Assembly: GCF_036826855.1 (NCBI RefSeq)
Contig: NZ_CP104578.1
Coordinates: forward strand, 6,049,501-6,113,500
Origin: Streptomyces sp. SJL17-4
Lineage (GTDB): Bacteria > Actinomycetota > Actinomycetes > Streptomycetales > Streptomycetaceae
DNA length: 64,000 nt
Reading direction: 5' to 3'
A program made the position numbers and the translations under genes. Numbering within the stretch: position 1 is the stretch's first letter; every line of letters starts with the position of its first letter. This document shows positions 39,476 through 48,535 of this stretch, in pieces. The notes under the pieces were generated by a model, which worked only from the letters and a program-made list of their open reading frames with translations, was not told where the DNA came from and did no database searches.

Positions 39476-41067
39476 TGACGTCGTCGTCCTCGCGTGAGGT
39501 GATCGTCGAGGCGGACGGCGGTTCCCGGGGCAACCCGGGGCCCGCCGGGTACGGCGCCGTGGTCCTGGATCCGGTGACGGGCGAGACCCTCGCGGAGGCG
39601 GCCGAGTACATCGGCGTGGCGACGAACAACGTCGCCGAGTACAAGGGCCTGGTGGCGGGCCTGAAGGCGGCGCGGTCGCTGTTCCCCGACGCCACCGTCC
39701 ACGTCCGGATGGACTCCAAGCTGGTCGTCGAGCAGATGTCCGGCCGCTGGAAGATCAAGCACCCGGACATGAAGCCGCTCGCGGCCGAGGCGGGCCGGGT
39801 CTTCCCGGCGGGCCGGGTCCGCTACGAGTGGATCCCGCGCGAGCGCAACAAGCACGCGGACCGGCTCGCGAACGAGGCGATGGACGCGGGCAAGCGCGGC
39901 CGCCAGTGGGAGCCGTCCGACTCGACGGCCGCCCTGGACGCCGCGGCCGCCCGCAACGCCGCGACCCTCCCCCCGGCGCCCTCGGGCCCTCCGGGCGACG
40001 CGACGGCGGGCGCGGCCCGCGCCCGCGCGGCGCTGGGCACGCGACCGGGCGCCACGGAGGCCACCGGGCCCTCCGTCCCGGTCGCGGCCGCCTGGCCGAG
40101 CGGCGTGTCGCGGCCGTCGGGCACGACCACCGCGCCGGACGACGGCCTGTTCGCCGCCGACGAGGCCCTCACGGCTCCGGTGCCTGACCCGGCCTCAGGG
40201 GACTTCGAGGCACAGGCAGGCGCCACGGCCCCCACGGGCCGTACCGCGCGCACCCACCCGCCGGAGACGACCGGGGCGGCGCCCGCGACGCCCGCGGCGG
40301 CGGGCAGGGCCGAGGACGCAGGTCCTGAGGGCGCCGGCCCGGAGGCCGACCGCGCCGAGGCCGCCCGCGTCGCGACGGCCCCCGCCACGCAGCCGCAGAG
40401 CGGCACCGCCCCCCGGCAGGGCTGGTCCGGTGGGCCCGACATGAGCGCGCCCGCCACCTTCGTGCTCCTCCGGCACGGCGAGACCGCGCTCACGCCCGAG
40501 AAGCGGTTCTCCGGCAGCGGGGGGACCGATCCCGAGCTCTCGGCGGCCGGCCTCCGGCAGGCCGAGGCCGTCGCGGAGGCGCTCGCCGCGCGCGGCACCA
40601 TCCAGGAGATCGTCAGCTCGCCGCTCACCCGCTGCCGCCAGACGGCCGCCGCCGTCGCCACCCGCCTCGGGCTCGACGTGCGCGTCGAGCAGGGGCTGCG
40701 GGAGACCGACTTCGGTGCCTGGGAAGGGCTGACGTTCGGTGAGGTGCGGGACCGGTACCCCGAGGACCTCGACGCGTGGCTCGCCTCACCGAAGGCCGCG
40801 CCCACCGGCGGAGGCGAGAGCTTCGCGACCGTCGCCCGCCGCGTGGCCGCGACCCGTGACCGGCTCACCGCCGCCTACGCGGGCCGGACCGTCCTCCTCG
40901 TCACCCACGTCACGCCCATCAAGACCCTGATCCGGCTCGCGCTCGGCGCCCCGCCGGAGTCGCTGTTCCGGATGGAGCTGTCGGCCGCGTCGATCTCGGC
41001 GGTCGCCTACTACGCCGACGGCAACGCGTCCGTACGCCTCCTCAACGACACCTCCCACCTGAGGTAG
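39475..41067 (+). CDS. Bifunctional RNase H / acid phosphatase
   Basis: A 530-residue fusion. The N-terminal RNase HI domain has EADGGSRGNPG (catalytic Asp), NNVAEYKGL (Glu) and RMDSKLVVEQ (Asp). A long disordered Ala/Pro/Thr linker (about 150-320) joins it to a histidine phosphatase domain with VLLRHGETALT, SSPLTRCRQTA and LLVTHVTPIKTL. This architecture is known from M. tuberculosis Rv2228c. It removes RNA from hybrids and has a phosphatase part related to CobC. Its ATG overlaps the stop of the zinc-ribbon gene (TAATG). Confidence 0.92.
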   Translation: MTSSSSREVIVEADGGSRGNPGPAGYGAVVLDPVTGETLAEAAEYIGVATNNVAEYKGLVAGLKAARSLFPDATVHVRMDSKLVVEQMSGRWKIKHPDMKPLAAEAGRVFPAGRVRYEWIPRERNKHADRLANEAMDAGKRGRQWEPSDSTAALDAAAARNAATLPPAPSGPPGDATAGAARARAALGTRPGATEATGPSVPVAAAWPSGVSRPSGTTTAPDDGLFAADEALTAPVPDPASGDFEAQAGATAPTGRTARTHPPETTGAAPATPAAAGRAEDAGPEGAGPEADRAEAARVATAPATQPQSGTAPRQGWSGGPDMSAPATFVLLRHGETALTPEKRFSGSGGTDPELSAAGLRQAEAVAEALAARGTIQEIVSSPLTRCRQTAAAVATRLGLDVRVEQGLRETDFGAWEGLTFGEVRDRYPEDLDAWLASPKAAPTGGGESFATVARRVAATRDRLTAAYAGRTVLLVTHVTPIKTLIRLALGAPPESLFRMELSAASISAVAYYADGNASVRLLNDTSHLR

Positions 41068-41279
41068 GGGGAACGGGGGAGCGGGAACCTCTCGCAGGCG
41101 CGGCGCACCCGGGCGGCGGCCTCCGGCAGGGGAGCGCGTTCCCCGGCGAGCGAGCGGCGCCTCCGGCAGCAGGAGGGCCCCTCCGCACGGGGAGCGGTGC
41201 ACGGGAGCGGAGCCCTCCGCAGGAGGAGTCGTGCAAGAGGGTGGCGCGCCGCCCCACCCTCGTACCACCATCACCGTTC

Positions 41280-42098
41280 ATGACGTGGCACTTCACCGAG
41301 GACCCGGCCGCCTTCCGTGCGGCCGCCGCACCCCTGCTCGCCGCCGAGCCCGCCCGTAACACCGCCGTCCTCACGATGATGGACACCGCCGGCCGCCTCG
41401 GCTGGTGGACCGAGCCCGACGGCCGTGTCACAGGAGTCCTCGTGGTGTCCCCGCCGCGCGTGCCCGCCTTCGGGGCGATCACGGTGGAAGCGGCCCGCGC
41501 GCTCGCCACCCTCGACGACGAGGAGGAGCCGACGGCCCTGCGGGGCGAGACGGACGCCGTCGAGGCCTTCGCGAACGCCACCGGCCGCCCCTGGGCGCCC
41601 ACCGCCCGGATGCGGCTCTTCCGGCTCGGCACCCTCACCCCGCCGGACCCCGCCCCCGCCGGACGCGAGCGCGTGGCCGGCCCGGCCGACATCCCGCTCG
41701 CCGCCGCCTGGGCGAGGGAGTTCTCCCGCGACATCGGAGAGGACCCCGACGCCGACCCCACCGCCTTCACCGAGCTGGTCACGGACCGGATCTCCGACGG
41801 CCGCCTGCTCCTCTGGGAGGACCCCGACGGGCGCCCGGTGTCGATGGCGAGCGTCTCCCGCACGCTTGAGGGCCAGGCCCGCGTCCACCTCGTCTACACC
41901 CCGCCCACCGAACGCGGCCGGGGTTACGCGGCCGGCGTCACCGAGGCCGTCAGCCGCGCCGCCCTGGACGGCGGCGCCGCTCAGGTCCTGCTCTTCACAC
42001 ACCTCTCCAACCCCACCAGCAACGCCCTCTACCAGCGCCTCGGCTACCGACCGGTGCTCGACCACCTGGGGGTGGAGTTCACCGGGACGGCACGCTGA
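41280..42098 (+). CDS. GNAT-family acetyltransferase
   Basis: A 272-residue protein. The N-terminal part (about 1-140) is an irregular alpha/beta domain; the C-terminal GNAT domain has VHLVYTPPTERGRGYAAGVTEAVS (acetyl-CoA pyrophosphate loop) and VLLFTHLSNPTSNALYQRLGY. It would acetylate a small molecule or protein amine; the acceptor is unknown. It ends 20 bases inside the convergent KDPG aldolase gene. The upstream 200 bases hold GGAG-rich low-complexity sequence with no other gene. Confidence 0.85.
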   Translation: MTWHFTEDPAAFRAAAAPLLAAEPARNTAVLTMMDTAGRLGWWTEPDGRVTGVLVVSPPRVPAFGAITVEAARALATLDDEEEPTALRGETDAVEAFANATGRPWAPTARMRLFRLGTLTPPDPAPAGRERVAGPADIPLAAAWAREFSRDIGEDPDADPTAFTELVTDRISDGRLLLWEDPDGRPVSMASVSRTLEGQARVHLVYTPPTERGRGYAAGVTEAVSRAALDGGAAQVLLFTHLSNPTSNALYQRLGYRPVLDHLGVEFTGTAR

Positions 42099-42744
42099 CC
42101 GGCCCCCGCAGTGCCGCCGCCTCGCGCGCCAGCGCCTCCACCCGCCCCCAGTCGCGGGCCGCGAGAGCATCGGGCGGCAGCATCCACGTACCGCCGACGC
42201 AGCCGACGTTCGGGAGGGAGAGGTAGGTGGGGGCGGAGGCGAGCGAGACACCGCCCGTCGGGCAGAACCGGGCCCGGGGGAGCGGCCCCGCGAGGGACTT
42301 CAGGTACGGGACGCCGCCCGCCGCCTCGGCCGGGAAGAACTTCATGTCCGCCACGCCCTGTTCGAGCAGGGCCACGACCTCCGAGGTCGTCGACACACCG
42401 GGGAGGAAGGGCAGGCCCGAGTCGCGCATCGCGCCGAGCAGCCGCTCCGTCCAGCCGGGGCTGACCAGGAACCGCGCCCCGGCGCCGACCGCGTCCCCGA
42501 CGCCGGCCGCCGAGACGACCGTCCCCACGCCGACGACCGCGTCCGGCACCTCGGCCGCGATGGCGCGCACGGCGTCGAGCGCGGCCGGCGTGCGCAGGGT
42601 GACCTCGACGAGCGGAAGCCCGCCGGCCACCAGGGCCCGGGCGAGCGGCACGGCGTCGGCGGCGTCCTCGATCACGACCACCGGGACCACCGGTACGGGA
42701 GAGGCTTCCGGGGCCAGGTCGAACACGCTCGTCACGCTCGTCAT
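42079..42744 (-). CDS. eda: KDPG / KHG aldolase
   Basis: A 221-residue class I aldolase: [16 protein letters not shown] carries the catalytic Glu, [11 protein letters not shown] and [12 protein letters not shown] (Schiff-base Lys), then CPTGGVS. It cleaves 2-keto-3-deoxy-6-phosphogluconate to pyruvate and glyceraldehyde 3-phosphate in the Entner-Doudoroff pathway or in sugar-acid breakdown. No edd, kinase or transporter lies beside it. Start chosen at MTSVTSV (42744). It overlaps the convergent acetyltransferase gene by 20 bases. Confidence 0.9.
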   Translation of the reverse strand: MTSVTSVFDLAPEASPVPVVPVVVIEDAADAVPLARALVAGGLPLVEVTLRTPAALDAVRAIAAEVPDAVVGVGTVVSAAGVGDAVGAGARFLVSPGWTERLLGAMRDSGLPFLPGVSTTSEVVALLEQGVADMKFFPAEAAGGVPYLKSLAGPLPRARFCPTGGVSLASAPTYLSLPNVGCVGGTWMLPPDALAARDWGRVEALAREAAALRGPVSVPSR

Positions 42745-42824
42745 GGGCCTCATCCTCCCCACGCCGAGCGCCCCACGCAACGATCGTTGCGCAGGGTGCA
42801 ATGAATGATCAGTGGATCAATGGA

Positions 42825-43592
42825 TCAGTGGATCTCGTCCACCAGCACGTCCAGCGCCCCCGGCTTCCCGCTCTCCTCCACCACGTACCTCAGGTCCCGC
42901 AGCGCCGCCACCAACTCCTCCGGCGAACGCGGGGCCGCCCCCGCCTCAAGGAGGCTCCGGACGATCCGGCCCTTCGTCGCCTTGTTGAAGTGGCTGACCA
43001 CCTTCCGGGTCGGCGCGTGCAGCACCCGCACCGTCGCCGTCCGCGCCGCCACCTCGCCCTTCGGCTTCCACGCCGACGCGTACGCCGACGAGCGCAGGTC
43101 CAGCACGAGCCCCTCCCCGGCCGCCTCGGGCAGCACGGAGGCCATCGCGCCCCGCCAGTGCCCGCCGAGCGCGCCGAGCCCCGGCAGCTTGACCCCCATC
43201 GAGCAGCGGTACGACGGGATCCGGTCCGTCACCCGCACCGCGCCCCACAGCCCGGAGAAGACCAGCAGGGACCGCCCCGCCCGCCGCTTGGCCGCCGCGT
43301 CCAGGGTCGCCAGACCGAGCGCGTCGTACAGCACGCCCGTGTAGATCTCCCCGGCCGGCCGCGCGCCCGCCGTCCGCAGCTCCACGTTCTTCGCGACCTC
43401 GCCGCGCAGACCCTCGCTCAGGCCCAGCACCTCGCGTGCCTTCTCCTCGTCGGCCGCGCACAGCTCGACCAGCTCGTCCAGGACCGCCGCCCGCGCCTCC
43501 GCGAGCCCCGGCAGGGACAGCGACTCCGGCTTGAGCGGCGCCCCGCGCCCCGAGGAGGCCTTGCCCTCGGAGGGCGGCAACAGCACGAGCAC
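42825..43592 (-). CDS. yaaA: YaaA-family peroxide stress protein
   Basis: A 255-residue DUF328/UPF0246 protein: VLVLLPPSEGKASSG at the N-terminus, GEIYTGVLYDALG, VFSGLWGAVRVTDRIPSYRCSM and SHFNKATKGRIVR. E. coli YaaA lowers free iron and protects DNA during hydrogen peroxide stress. The GTG at 43592 has AAGGAG eight bases upstream; longer in-frame readings are repeat-derived. Confidence 0.9.
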   Translation of the reverse strand: MLVLLPPSEGKASSGRGAPLKPESLSLPGLAEARAAVLDELVELCAADEEKAREVLGLSEGLRGEVAKNVELRTAGARPAGEIYTGVLYDALGLATLDAAAKRRAGRSLLVFSGLWGAVRVTDRIPSYRCSMGVKLPGLGALGGHWRGAMASVLPEAAGEGLVLDLRSSAYASAWKPKGEVAARTATVRVLHAPTRKVVSHFNKATKGRIVRSLLEAGAAPRSPEELVAALRDLRYVVEESGKPGALDVLVDEIH

Positions 43593-43712
43593 GGTGGTTC
43601 TCCTTCGTCCGTACGGGGATGGGGGTGCGGCCCCAGGAGCCCAGCGTACGAGGTACGGCGCCCTGTCCCGTACGGGCGGAGGTGCCGCCCACGCACGGAG
43701 ACGGCGGCCGCG

Positions 43713-43800
43713 CCCTTCCGTACGAGGTGCCGTTCCCCTCCGTGAGAGGTACCGCTCCCCTCCGTACGAGATGCCGCTCCCCCCCCGTACGAGGTGCCGC
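43713..43800. repeat. Imperfect 22-bp tandem repeat before RNB gene
   Basis: CCTCCGTACGAGGTGCCGCT and close variants recur about four times, with single-base changes. CGTACG in each unit is palindromic. The array lies in the divergent region between yaaA and the ribonuclease gene and may hold operator-like sites or be slippage sequence. Confidence 0.65.
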
Positions 43801-43828
43801 GCCCCTCCCCTCCCCATACGCTCGGTCC

Positions 43829-45271
43829 ATGCCCCGCCGCCACATTCACGTGACCGGCGCAGCCGAGGCTCCGCTGCGGGCCGCCCTGCGCGCACTCCGT
43901 ACCGAGCTCGCGATCCCCGAGGACTTCCCACCCGCCGTCCTCGCCGAGGCCGAGGCTGCCGCGAAAGCCCCCCGGCTCCCCGCGTACGACGCCACCGACC
44001 TGCCCTTCTTCACCGTCGACCCGCCGACCTCCACCGACCTCGACCAGGCCATGCACCTGGCCCGCAGAGCCGACGGCGGCTACCGCGTCCACTACGCCAT
44101 CGCCGACGTCGCCGCCTTCGTCACCCCCGGCTCCGCCCTCGACGCCGAGGCCCACCGGCGCGTCCTCACCCTCTACTTCCCAGACGGCAAGGTCCCCCTC
44201 CACCCCGCCGTCCTCTCCGAGGGCGCCGCCAGCCTCCTCCCCGGCGAGCCCCGCCCCGCCCTCCTCTGGCGCATCGACCTCGACGCCGACGGCCGCCGCG
44301 TCGCCACCGACGTCCGCCGAGCCCTCGTCCGCAGCCGCGCCAAACTCGACTACGCGGGCGTGCAGCGGCAGATCGACACGGGAACGGCCGAGGAACCGGT
44401 GGCCCTCCTCCGGGACATCGGCCGCCTCCGCGAACGCCTTGAAGCCGAACGCGGCGGGATCTCCCTCAACGTCCCCGAACAGGAGATCGTCGAGCAGGAC
44501 CACACCTACTCGCTCGCCTACCGCGCCCCGCTCCCCGCCGACGCCTGGAACGCCCAGATCTCCCTGCTCACCGGCATGGCCGCCGCCGACCTCATGACCG
44601 CCGCCGGCACCGGCATCCTGCGCACCCTCCCCACCGCCCCCGACGGCGCCGTCGCCCGCCTGCGCCGCTCCGCGCAGGCCCTCGGCGTCGACTGGCCGCA
44701 CCACGTCTCGTACGCCGACGTCGTCCGGGCCGCGGACCCCACCGACCCCCGCCACGCCGCCTTCCTCCAGGAGTGCACCACCCTGCTCCGGGGCGCCGGG
44801 TACACCGTCTTCACCGACGGCCACATCCCCACCCCCGCCGTGCACGCCGCCGTCGCCGACGAGTACACCCACTGCACCGCGCCCCTGCGCCGCCTCGCCG
44901 ACCGGTACGCGGGCGAGCTGTGCCTGGCGGCGGTGGCGGGCGACGAACCGCCCGAGTGGGTACGGGCCGCCCTGCCCACCCTCCCCGACGAGATGGCCGC
45001 CGGCTCGCGCCGCGCCAACACCGTGGAGCGCGAGAGCGTCGACATCGTCGAGGCGGCGCTGCTGCGGGAACGGGTCGGCGAGATCTTCGACGCGTACGTG
45101 ATCGACGTGAAGGAACGCGAACCGGCCGTCGGTACCGTCCACCTGGACGATCCGGCGGTCGTCGCCCGCATCGAGGGCGGCGCGACACGCCTGCCGCTGG
45201 GGGAGTGGCTGCGGGTCAGACTCGCGGAAGCGGACCCGGGGAGGGCGAAGGTACTGTTCGCGCCCGCGTGA
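43829..45271 (+). CDS. RNB-domain exoribonuclease (RNase II/R type)
   Basis: A 480-residue RNB protein without the full-length cold-shock and S1 regions of RNase R. The catalytic motif is FTVDPPTSTDLDQAMHLAR (Asp residues that bind Mg). It also has VHYAIADVAAFVTPG, FPDGKVPLHPAVLSEGAASLLPG and HCTAPLRRLADRY. It degrades RNA in the 3'-5' direction. The upstream repeats end just before the ATG. The shortened form is common in actinobacteria. Confidence 0.9.
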   Translation: MPRRHIHVTGAAEAPLRAALRALRTELAIPEDFPPAVLAEAEAAAKAPRLPAYDATDLPFFTVDPPTSTDLDQAMHLARRADGGYRVHYAIADVAAFVTPGSALDAEAHRRVLTLYFPDGKVPLHPAVLSEGAASLLPGEPRPALLWRIDLDADGRRVATDVRRALVRSRAKLDYAGVQRQIDTGTAEEPVALLRDIGRLRERLEAERGGISLNVPEQEIVEQDHTYSLAYRAPLPADAWNAQISLLTGMAAADLMTAAGTGILRTLPTAPDGAVARLRRSAQALGVDWPHHVSYADVVRAADPTDPRHAAFLQECTTLLRGAGYTVFTDGHIPTPAVHAAVADEYTHCTAPLRRLADRYAGELCLAAVAGDEPPEWVRAALPTLPDEMAAGSRRANTVERESVDIVEAALLRERVGEIFDAYVIDVKEREPAVGTVHLDDPAVVARIEGGATRLPLGEWLRVRLAEADPGRAKVLFAPA

Positions 45272-45391
45272 CGGCCGGGCGGAGCTCGCGGTACAGGGCA
45301 CGCGCGTCGTCGGCGTGGAAGCGACCTGGAGACCGCCGACTTCCTCTGAGTCCGTCGCCCTCCTGATCGGCGGGTAGCATGGTCGGCACGG

Positions 45392-45794
45392 CAGACGAGC
45401 CGGGCGGACGGCCGCGTGGAGATCTTCGGATCTTCCCGAGGAACGTCCGGGCTCCACAGAGCAGGGTGGTGGCTAACGGCCACCCGGGGTGACCCGCGGG
45501 ACAGTGCCACAGAAAACAGACCGCCGGGGACTTCGGTCCTCGGTAAGGGTGAAACGGTGGTGTAAGAGACCACCAGCGCCTGAGGTGACTCAGGCGGCTA
45601 GGTAAACCCCACTCGGAGCAAGGTCAAGAAGGGACACCTCGGTGTCCCTGCGCGGACGTTCGAGGGCTGCTCGCCCGAGTTCGCGGGTAGACCGCAGGAG
45701 GCCGGTGGCAACGCCGGTCCTAGATGGATGGCCGTCGCCCCGACGACCGCGAGGTCCCGGGGCACAGAACCCGGCGTACAGCCCGACTCGTCTG
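45392..45794 (+). ncRNA. rnpB: RNase P RNA (class A)
   Basis: The conserved P4 region GAGGAACGTCCGGGCTCCA (about 45439-45457) and the later ACAGAACCCGGCGTACAG are both present. The 5' end CAGACGAGCCGGG pairs with CCCGACTCGTCTG at the 3' end, which sets the limits of P1. CAGTGCCACAGAAA, GGTGAAACGGTG and GTAAACCCCACT are typical of the bacterial A-type RNA. It cleaves pre-tRNA leaders. TAGCAT at 45375 is a likely -10 box. End points are accurate to a few bases. Confidence 0.95.
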
Positions 45795-45809
45795 TCGGCC
45801 CACGTGGGG

Positions 45810-45848
45810 AGGGCCCCCGTCCAGGCGATGTGCCTGGGCGGGGGCCCT
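45810..45848. terminator. rnpB terminator
   Basis: AGGGCCCCCGTCCAGGC pairs with GCCTGGGCGGGGGCCCT around a five-base loop, with one G-T pair. It begins 16 bases after the RNA end. Confidence 0.85.
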
Positions 45849-45893
45849 TCTCGTTCGCTCGGGACCGTCATTCCGGCAGCCCGCTCGGTCCCG

Positions 45894-46358
45894 TCATTCC
45901 GGCAGCTCGGCGGGGCCGCCGAGCTCCGGGGAGACCGGTCGCTCGAAGAAGGTCTCCAGTACGACCGTGGCCTGCGTTCCGCTGACCCCGTCGATCGCGT
46001 AGATCCGGCGCAGCACGTCCTGCAACTGCTCCGTGGTCGCCGTCCTGACCTTCACGAGGACCGACGCGCTGCCGGCGATGACGTGTGCCTCCAGGATCTC
46101 GGGGAGCGCGGCGAAGTCCTGCGCCGAATCGCCCATCCACGAGACCGAGTCGACCATCACGTACGCCAGGACGGCACCGCCCACCGCCGCCGGGTCCACC
46201 TCGACGGTGGTGCGCCGGATCGCGCCGCGCTCCCTCAGCTTCCGGACGCGCTCGTGGGCCGCTCCGGCCGAGAGGCCCACGGCCTGGCCCAGGGCGGCGT
46301 AGGACTGGGTGGCGTCCTGCTGAAGGTGCGTCAGCAAGGCGCGGTCGATGTGATCCAC
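45894..46358 (-). CDS. Lrp/AsnC-family regulator
   Basis: A 154-residue protein. The N-terminal HTH (about 1-60) has IDRALLTHLQQDATQSYAAL, GLSAGAAHERVRKLRERG and IRRTTVEVDP. The C-terminal RAM domain has AHVIAGSASVLVKVRT and GVSGTQATVVLETFFERP. Such proteins form octamers that sense amino acids or related ligands. It is divergent from the SMP-30 lactonase gene with about 100 bases between, so it probably controls that gene. GTG start at 46358. The last bases carry a direct repeat TCCCGTCATTCCGGCAGC. Confidence 0.88.
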   Translation of the reverse strand: MDHIDRALLTHLQQDATQSYAALGQAVGLSAGAAHERVRKLRERGAIRRTTVEVDPAAVGGAVLAYVMVDSVSWMGDSAQDFAALPEILEAHVIAGSASVLVKVRTATTEQLQDVLRRIYAIDGVSGTQATVVLETFFERPVSPELGGPAELPE

Positions 46359-46466
46359 AACTCTCCGTTCGGTCCGATCTTGCGAAGACCGTATCTCATT
46401 CGGCAATCTTCCCTGTGAGCCGTACGGCATTCGGAACGGCATCCGTGTGGATGGGAAGGAACCCGC

Positions 46467-47426
46467 ATGACCAGCGAGCGCCCCGCACTGTACGAGATGT
46501 TCGACGACCGGTTCCGTACCGGCCGCTGCATGAACGGCGACGAGGGCCTGGAGGTCCTGTACACCGGCTGCCGCTGGGCCGAGGGGCCGATCTACCTCCC
46601 CGCCTGGAAGCAGGTGGTCTGGAGCGACATCCCCAACGACCGGATGCTGCGCTGGGACGAGGAGACCGGCGCCGTCAGCGTCTTCCGCCGCACCGCCGGT
46701 CACACCAACGGCAACACCCTCGACTGCCAGGGCCGCCTGATCACCTGTGAGCAGGGCAACCGGCGAGTCACCCGCACCGAACACGACGGCACGATCACCG
46801 TCCTCGCCGACCGCTGGCAGGGCAAGCGCCTGAACAGCCCGAACGACGCGGCGGTCAAGTCCGACGGCTCCATCTGGTTCTCCGACCCGGACTTCGGCAT
46901 CACCAGCGACTACGAGGGCTACCGCGCGGAGAGCGAGATCGGCGCCAACAACGTCTACCGCATCGCCCCGGACACGGGCGACGTGCGGCTGGTCGCCGAC
47001 TGCTTCGCCGCACCCAACGGCCTCGTCTTCTCGGCCGACGAGCGGCAGCTCTTCGTCTCCGACACCCGGGCGGGCTTCATCCGGGTCTTCGACGTGCGCG
47101 AGGACGGCACGCTGTCGGACGGCGACATCTTCGCCGAGGCCGCCGCCCGCGGGAACGCCCGCTTCGACAACCTCCGCTTCGACGACGGCGGCCGGCTCTG
47201 GGTGGCCGCGATGGACGACGGCGTGCACTGCTACGACCCCGACGGCACCCTGATCGGACGGCTGAACGTCCCCGAGGCGGTCGCCAACATCGCCTGGGGC
47301 GGCGCCAAGCGCAACCGTCTCTTCATCGCCGCCGAGACCAGCCTCTACTCGGTCGTCATGGCCGTCACGGGCACCCACCCGACCGGACCCGGGCACAGGC
47401 CCTGGCAGGCCCCGCGCTCCCGCTGA
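46467..47426 (+). CDS. SMP-30/gluconolactonase-family lactonase
   Basis: A 319-residue six-bladed beta-propeller. Metal-binding residues lie in CRWAEGPIYLP (Glu), GNTLDCQGRL, KRLNSPNDAAVKSDGSIWFSDPDFG (Asn) and NGLVFSADERQLFVSDT (Asp). It hydrolyses sugar-acid lactones with a divalent metal. It stands alone on its strand; the Lrp-type gene on the opposite side is its likely regulator. Confidence 0.9.
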   Translation: MTSERPALYEMFDDRFRTGRCMNGDEGLEVLYTGCRWAEGPIYLPAWKQVVWSDIPNDRMLRWDEETGAVSVFRRTAGHTNGNTLDCQGRLITCEQGNRRVTRTEHDGTITVLADRWQGKRLNSPNDAAVKSDGSIWFSDPDFGITSDYEGYRAESEIGANNVYRIAPDTGDVRLVADCFAAPNGLVFSADERQLFVSDTRAGFIRVFDVREDGTLSDGDIFAEAAARGNARFDNLRFDDGGRLWVAAMDDGVHCYDPDGTLIGRLNVPEAVANIAWGGAKRNRLFIAAETSLYSVVMAVTGTHPTGPGHRPWQAPRSR

Positions 47427-47466
47427 ACCGGCCGCGGGGTGCCTGTCGTTCAGGGGTGCCTGTCGT

Positions 47467-47997
47467 TCAGGGGCGACGGACCTCGAAGAGGAAGCAGCCA
47501 TGCTCGACCGCCCGGACGTGGACCAGTGCCACGGCCGGGTCGGCGAAGGCCTCCCCGAAGGCCCGGTCGAAGCCCTCGGACGTCGCCTCCGGGATCTCCA
47601 GGAGCCGGCCCCCGACGATGCGGCCCGCCGCGTCGTACCGGCGGAGGGTCCGAAGCGCACCGGCATGGGCGAAGGGGTACGTCTCCGAGGGCGCGGGGCC
47701 GCCGCACTCCTCGGCGTGGACGAAGACGGGCCCCTGCTCGTCGTACGCGCCCGGCTCGGCCCCGGTCTCGCCCGCCCAGCGCCGCAGCGGCGCGTACGAG
47801 ACGAGCGCGATCCGCTCTCCCGGGGCGGAGCGACGCAGACAGCAGCGGAGCGGGTCACCGCCTTCGGTGACGGTGTACGGGGCGCAGGCGCGGCCCGCGT
47901 CATCCGTGACCCGCAGCTCGGCGAGGGCCGAGGGCGCGATGGGGCGGGCGGCGTAGGCGGTGGAGGCGGCGGTAGTGGTCTCGGTCTCGGTGCTCAT
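47467..47997 (-). CDS. DUF1203-family protein
   Basis: A 176-residue protein: PYTVTEGGDPLRCCLRRSAPGER, VSYAPLRRW, GPVFVHAEECGG and HVRAVEHGCFLFEVRRP at the C-terminus. These four blocks are the DUF1203 pattern; the activity is unknown. The ATG at 47997 follows a good context and the upstream in-frame codons are unlikely. A 17-bp tandem direct repeat (GGTGCCTGTCGTTCA unit) covers the stop region. Confidence 0.78.
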   Translation of the reverse strand: MSTETETTTAASTAYAARPIAPSALAELRVTDDAGRACAPYTVTEGGDPLRCCLRRSAPGERIALVSYAPLRRWAGETGAEPGAYDEQGPVFVHAEECGGPAPSETYPFAHAGALRTLRRYDAAGRIVGGRLLEIPEATSEGFDRAFGEAFADPAVALVHVRAVEHGCFLFEVRRP

Positions 47998-48151
47998 ACC
48001 CGCCAGCGTCGCGCGGCGGGGATGGGGGCGCTGGCGCAATTCGGACACGGAGGTGCGGGTCGGGGACCTGGGTGGGGCCCCGAATCCGCGGCCCCCTGCG
48101 GGTGAAGCCGCGGGACCGTCCGGACGACCGACACGTGGATCACCACGTAGC

Positions 48152-48535
48152 TCAGAGCGGCTGGAGCCGACGGTGCAGGAGGCAGAACTCGTTGCCCTCC
48201 GGGTCGATCAGGACGTGCCAGTTCTCGGCGCCGGTCTGACCGACGTCCGCCGGCCTGGCGCCGAGCGCCAGCAGCCGCTCCAGCTCGGCGTCCTGGTCGC
48301 GGTCTGTGGGGTTGACGTCGATGTGCAGCGGCAGTTTCCCCGTGCGAGGGTCGCTGCTGGGGCTGAGGACGAGAGTGGGCTGCGGACCGCCGAAGCCGAC
48401 GTCGGGCGGCCCGATCTCGATGCTTCCGTCGCCCTCCCGGCCGAGCTCCACGTAGCCGAGGACCTCGCTCCAGAACGCGGCGAGCCGGTCGGGATCGGCG
48501 CAGTCGATGACCAGTTCACTGATGCGGCATGCCAT
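48152..48535 (-). CDS. VOC-family (glyoxalase-like) protein
   Basis: A 127-residue single VOC unit: ISELVIDCADPDRLAAFWSE at the start, LPLHIDVNPTDRDQDAELERLLALGAR in the middle and WHVLIDPEGNEFCLLH at the end. Metal ligands (His in HIDV, Glu in EGNEF) are present. It could be a dioxygenase, isomerase or binding protein. Its start overlaps the C-terminus of the WYL gene by 20 bases, so the pair is co-transcribed. Confidence 0.85.
   Translation of the reverse strand: MACRISELVIDCADPDRLAAFWSEVLGYVELGREGDGSIEIGPPDVGFGGPQPTLVLSPSSDPRTGKLPLHIDVNPTDRDQDAELERLLALGARPADVGQTGAENWHVLIDPEGNEFCLLHRRLQPL

Noticed and set aside
41068..41279. A short gene between RNase H/phosphatase and GNAT genes
   Set aside because: The stretch is GGAG-rich low-complexity DNA without a start, codon bias or conserved motif.
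43593..43828. Long alternative N-termini for yaaA and the RNB gene
   Set aside because: The extensions translate the 22-bp repeats, and both genes have better starts with a ribosome site or family-like N-terminus.
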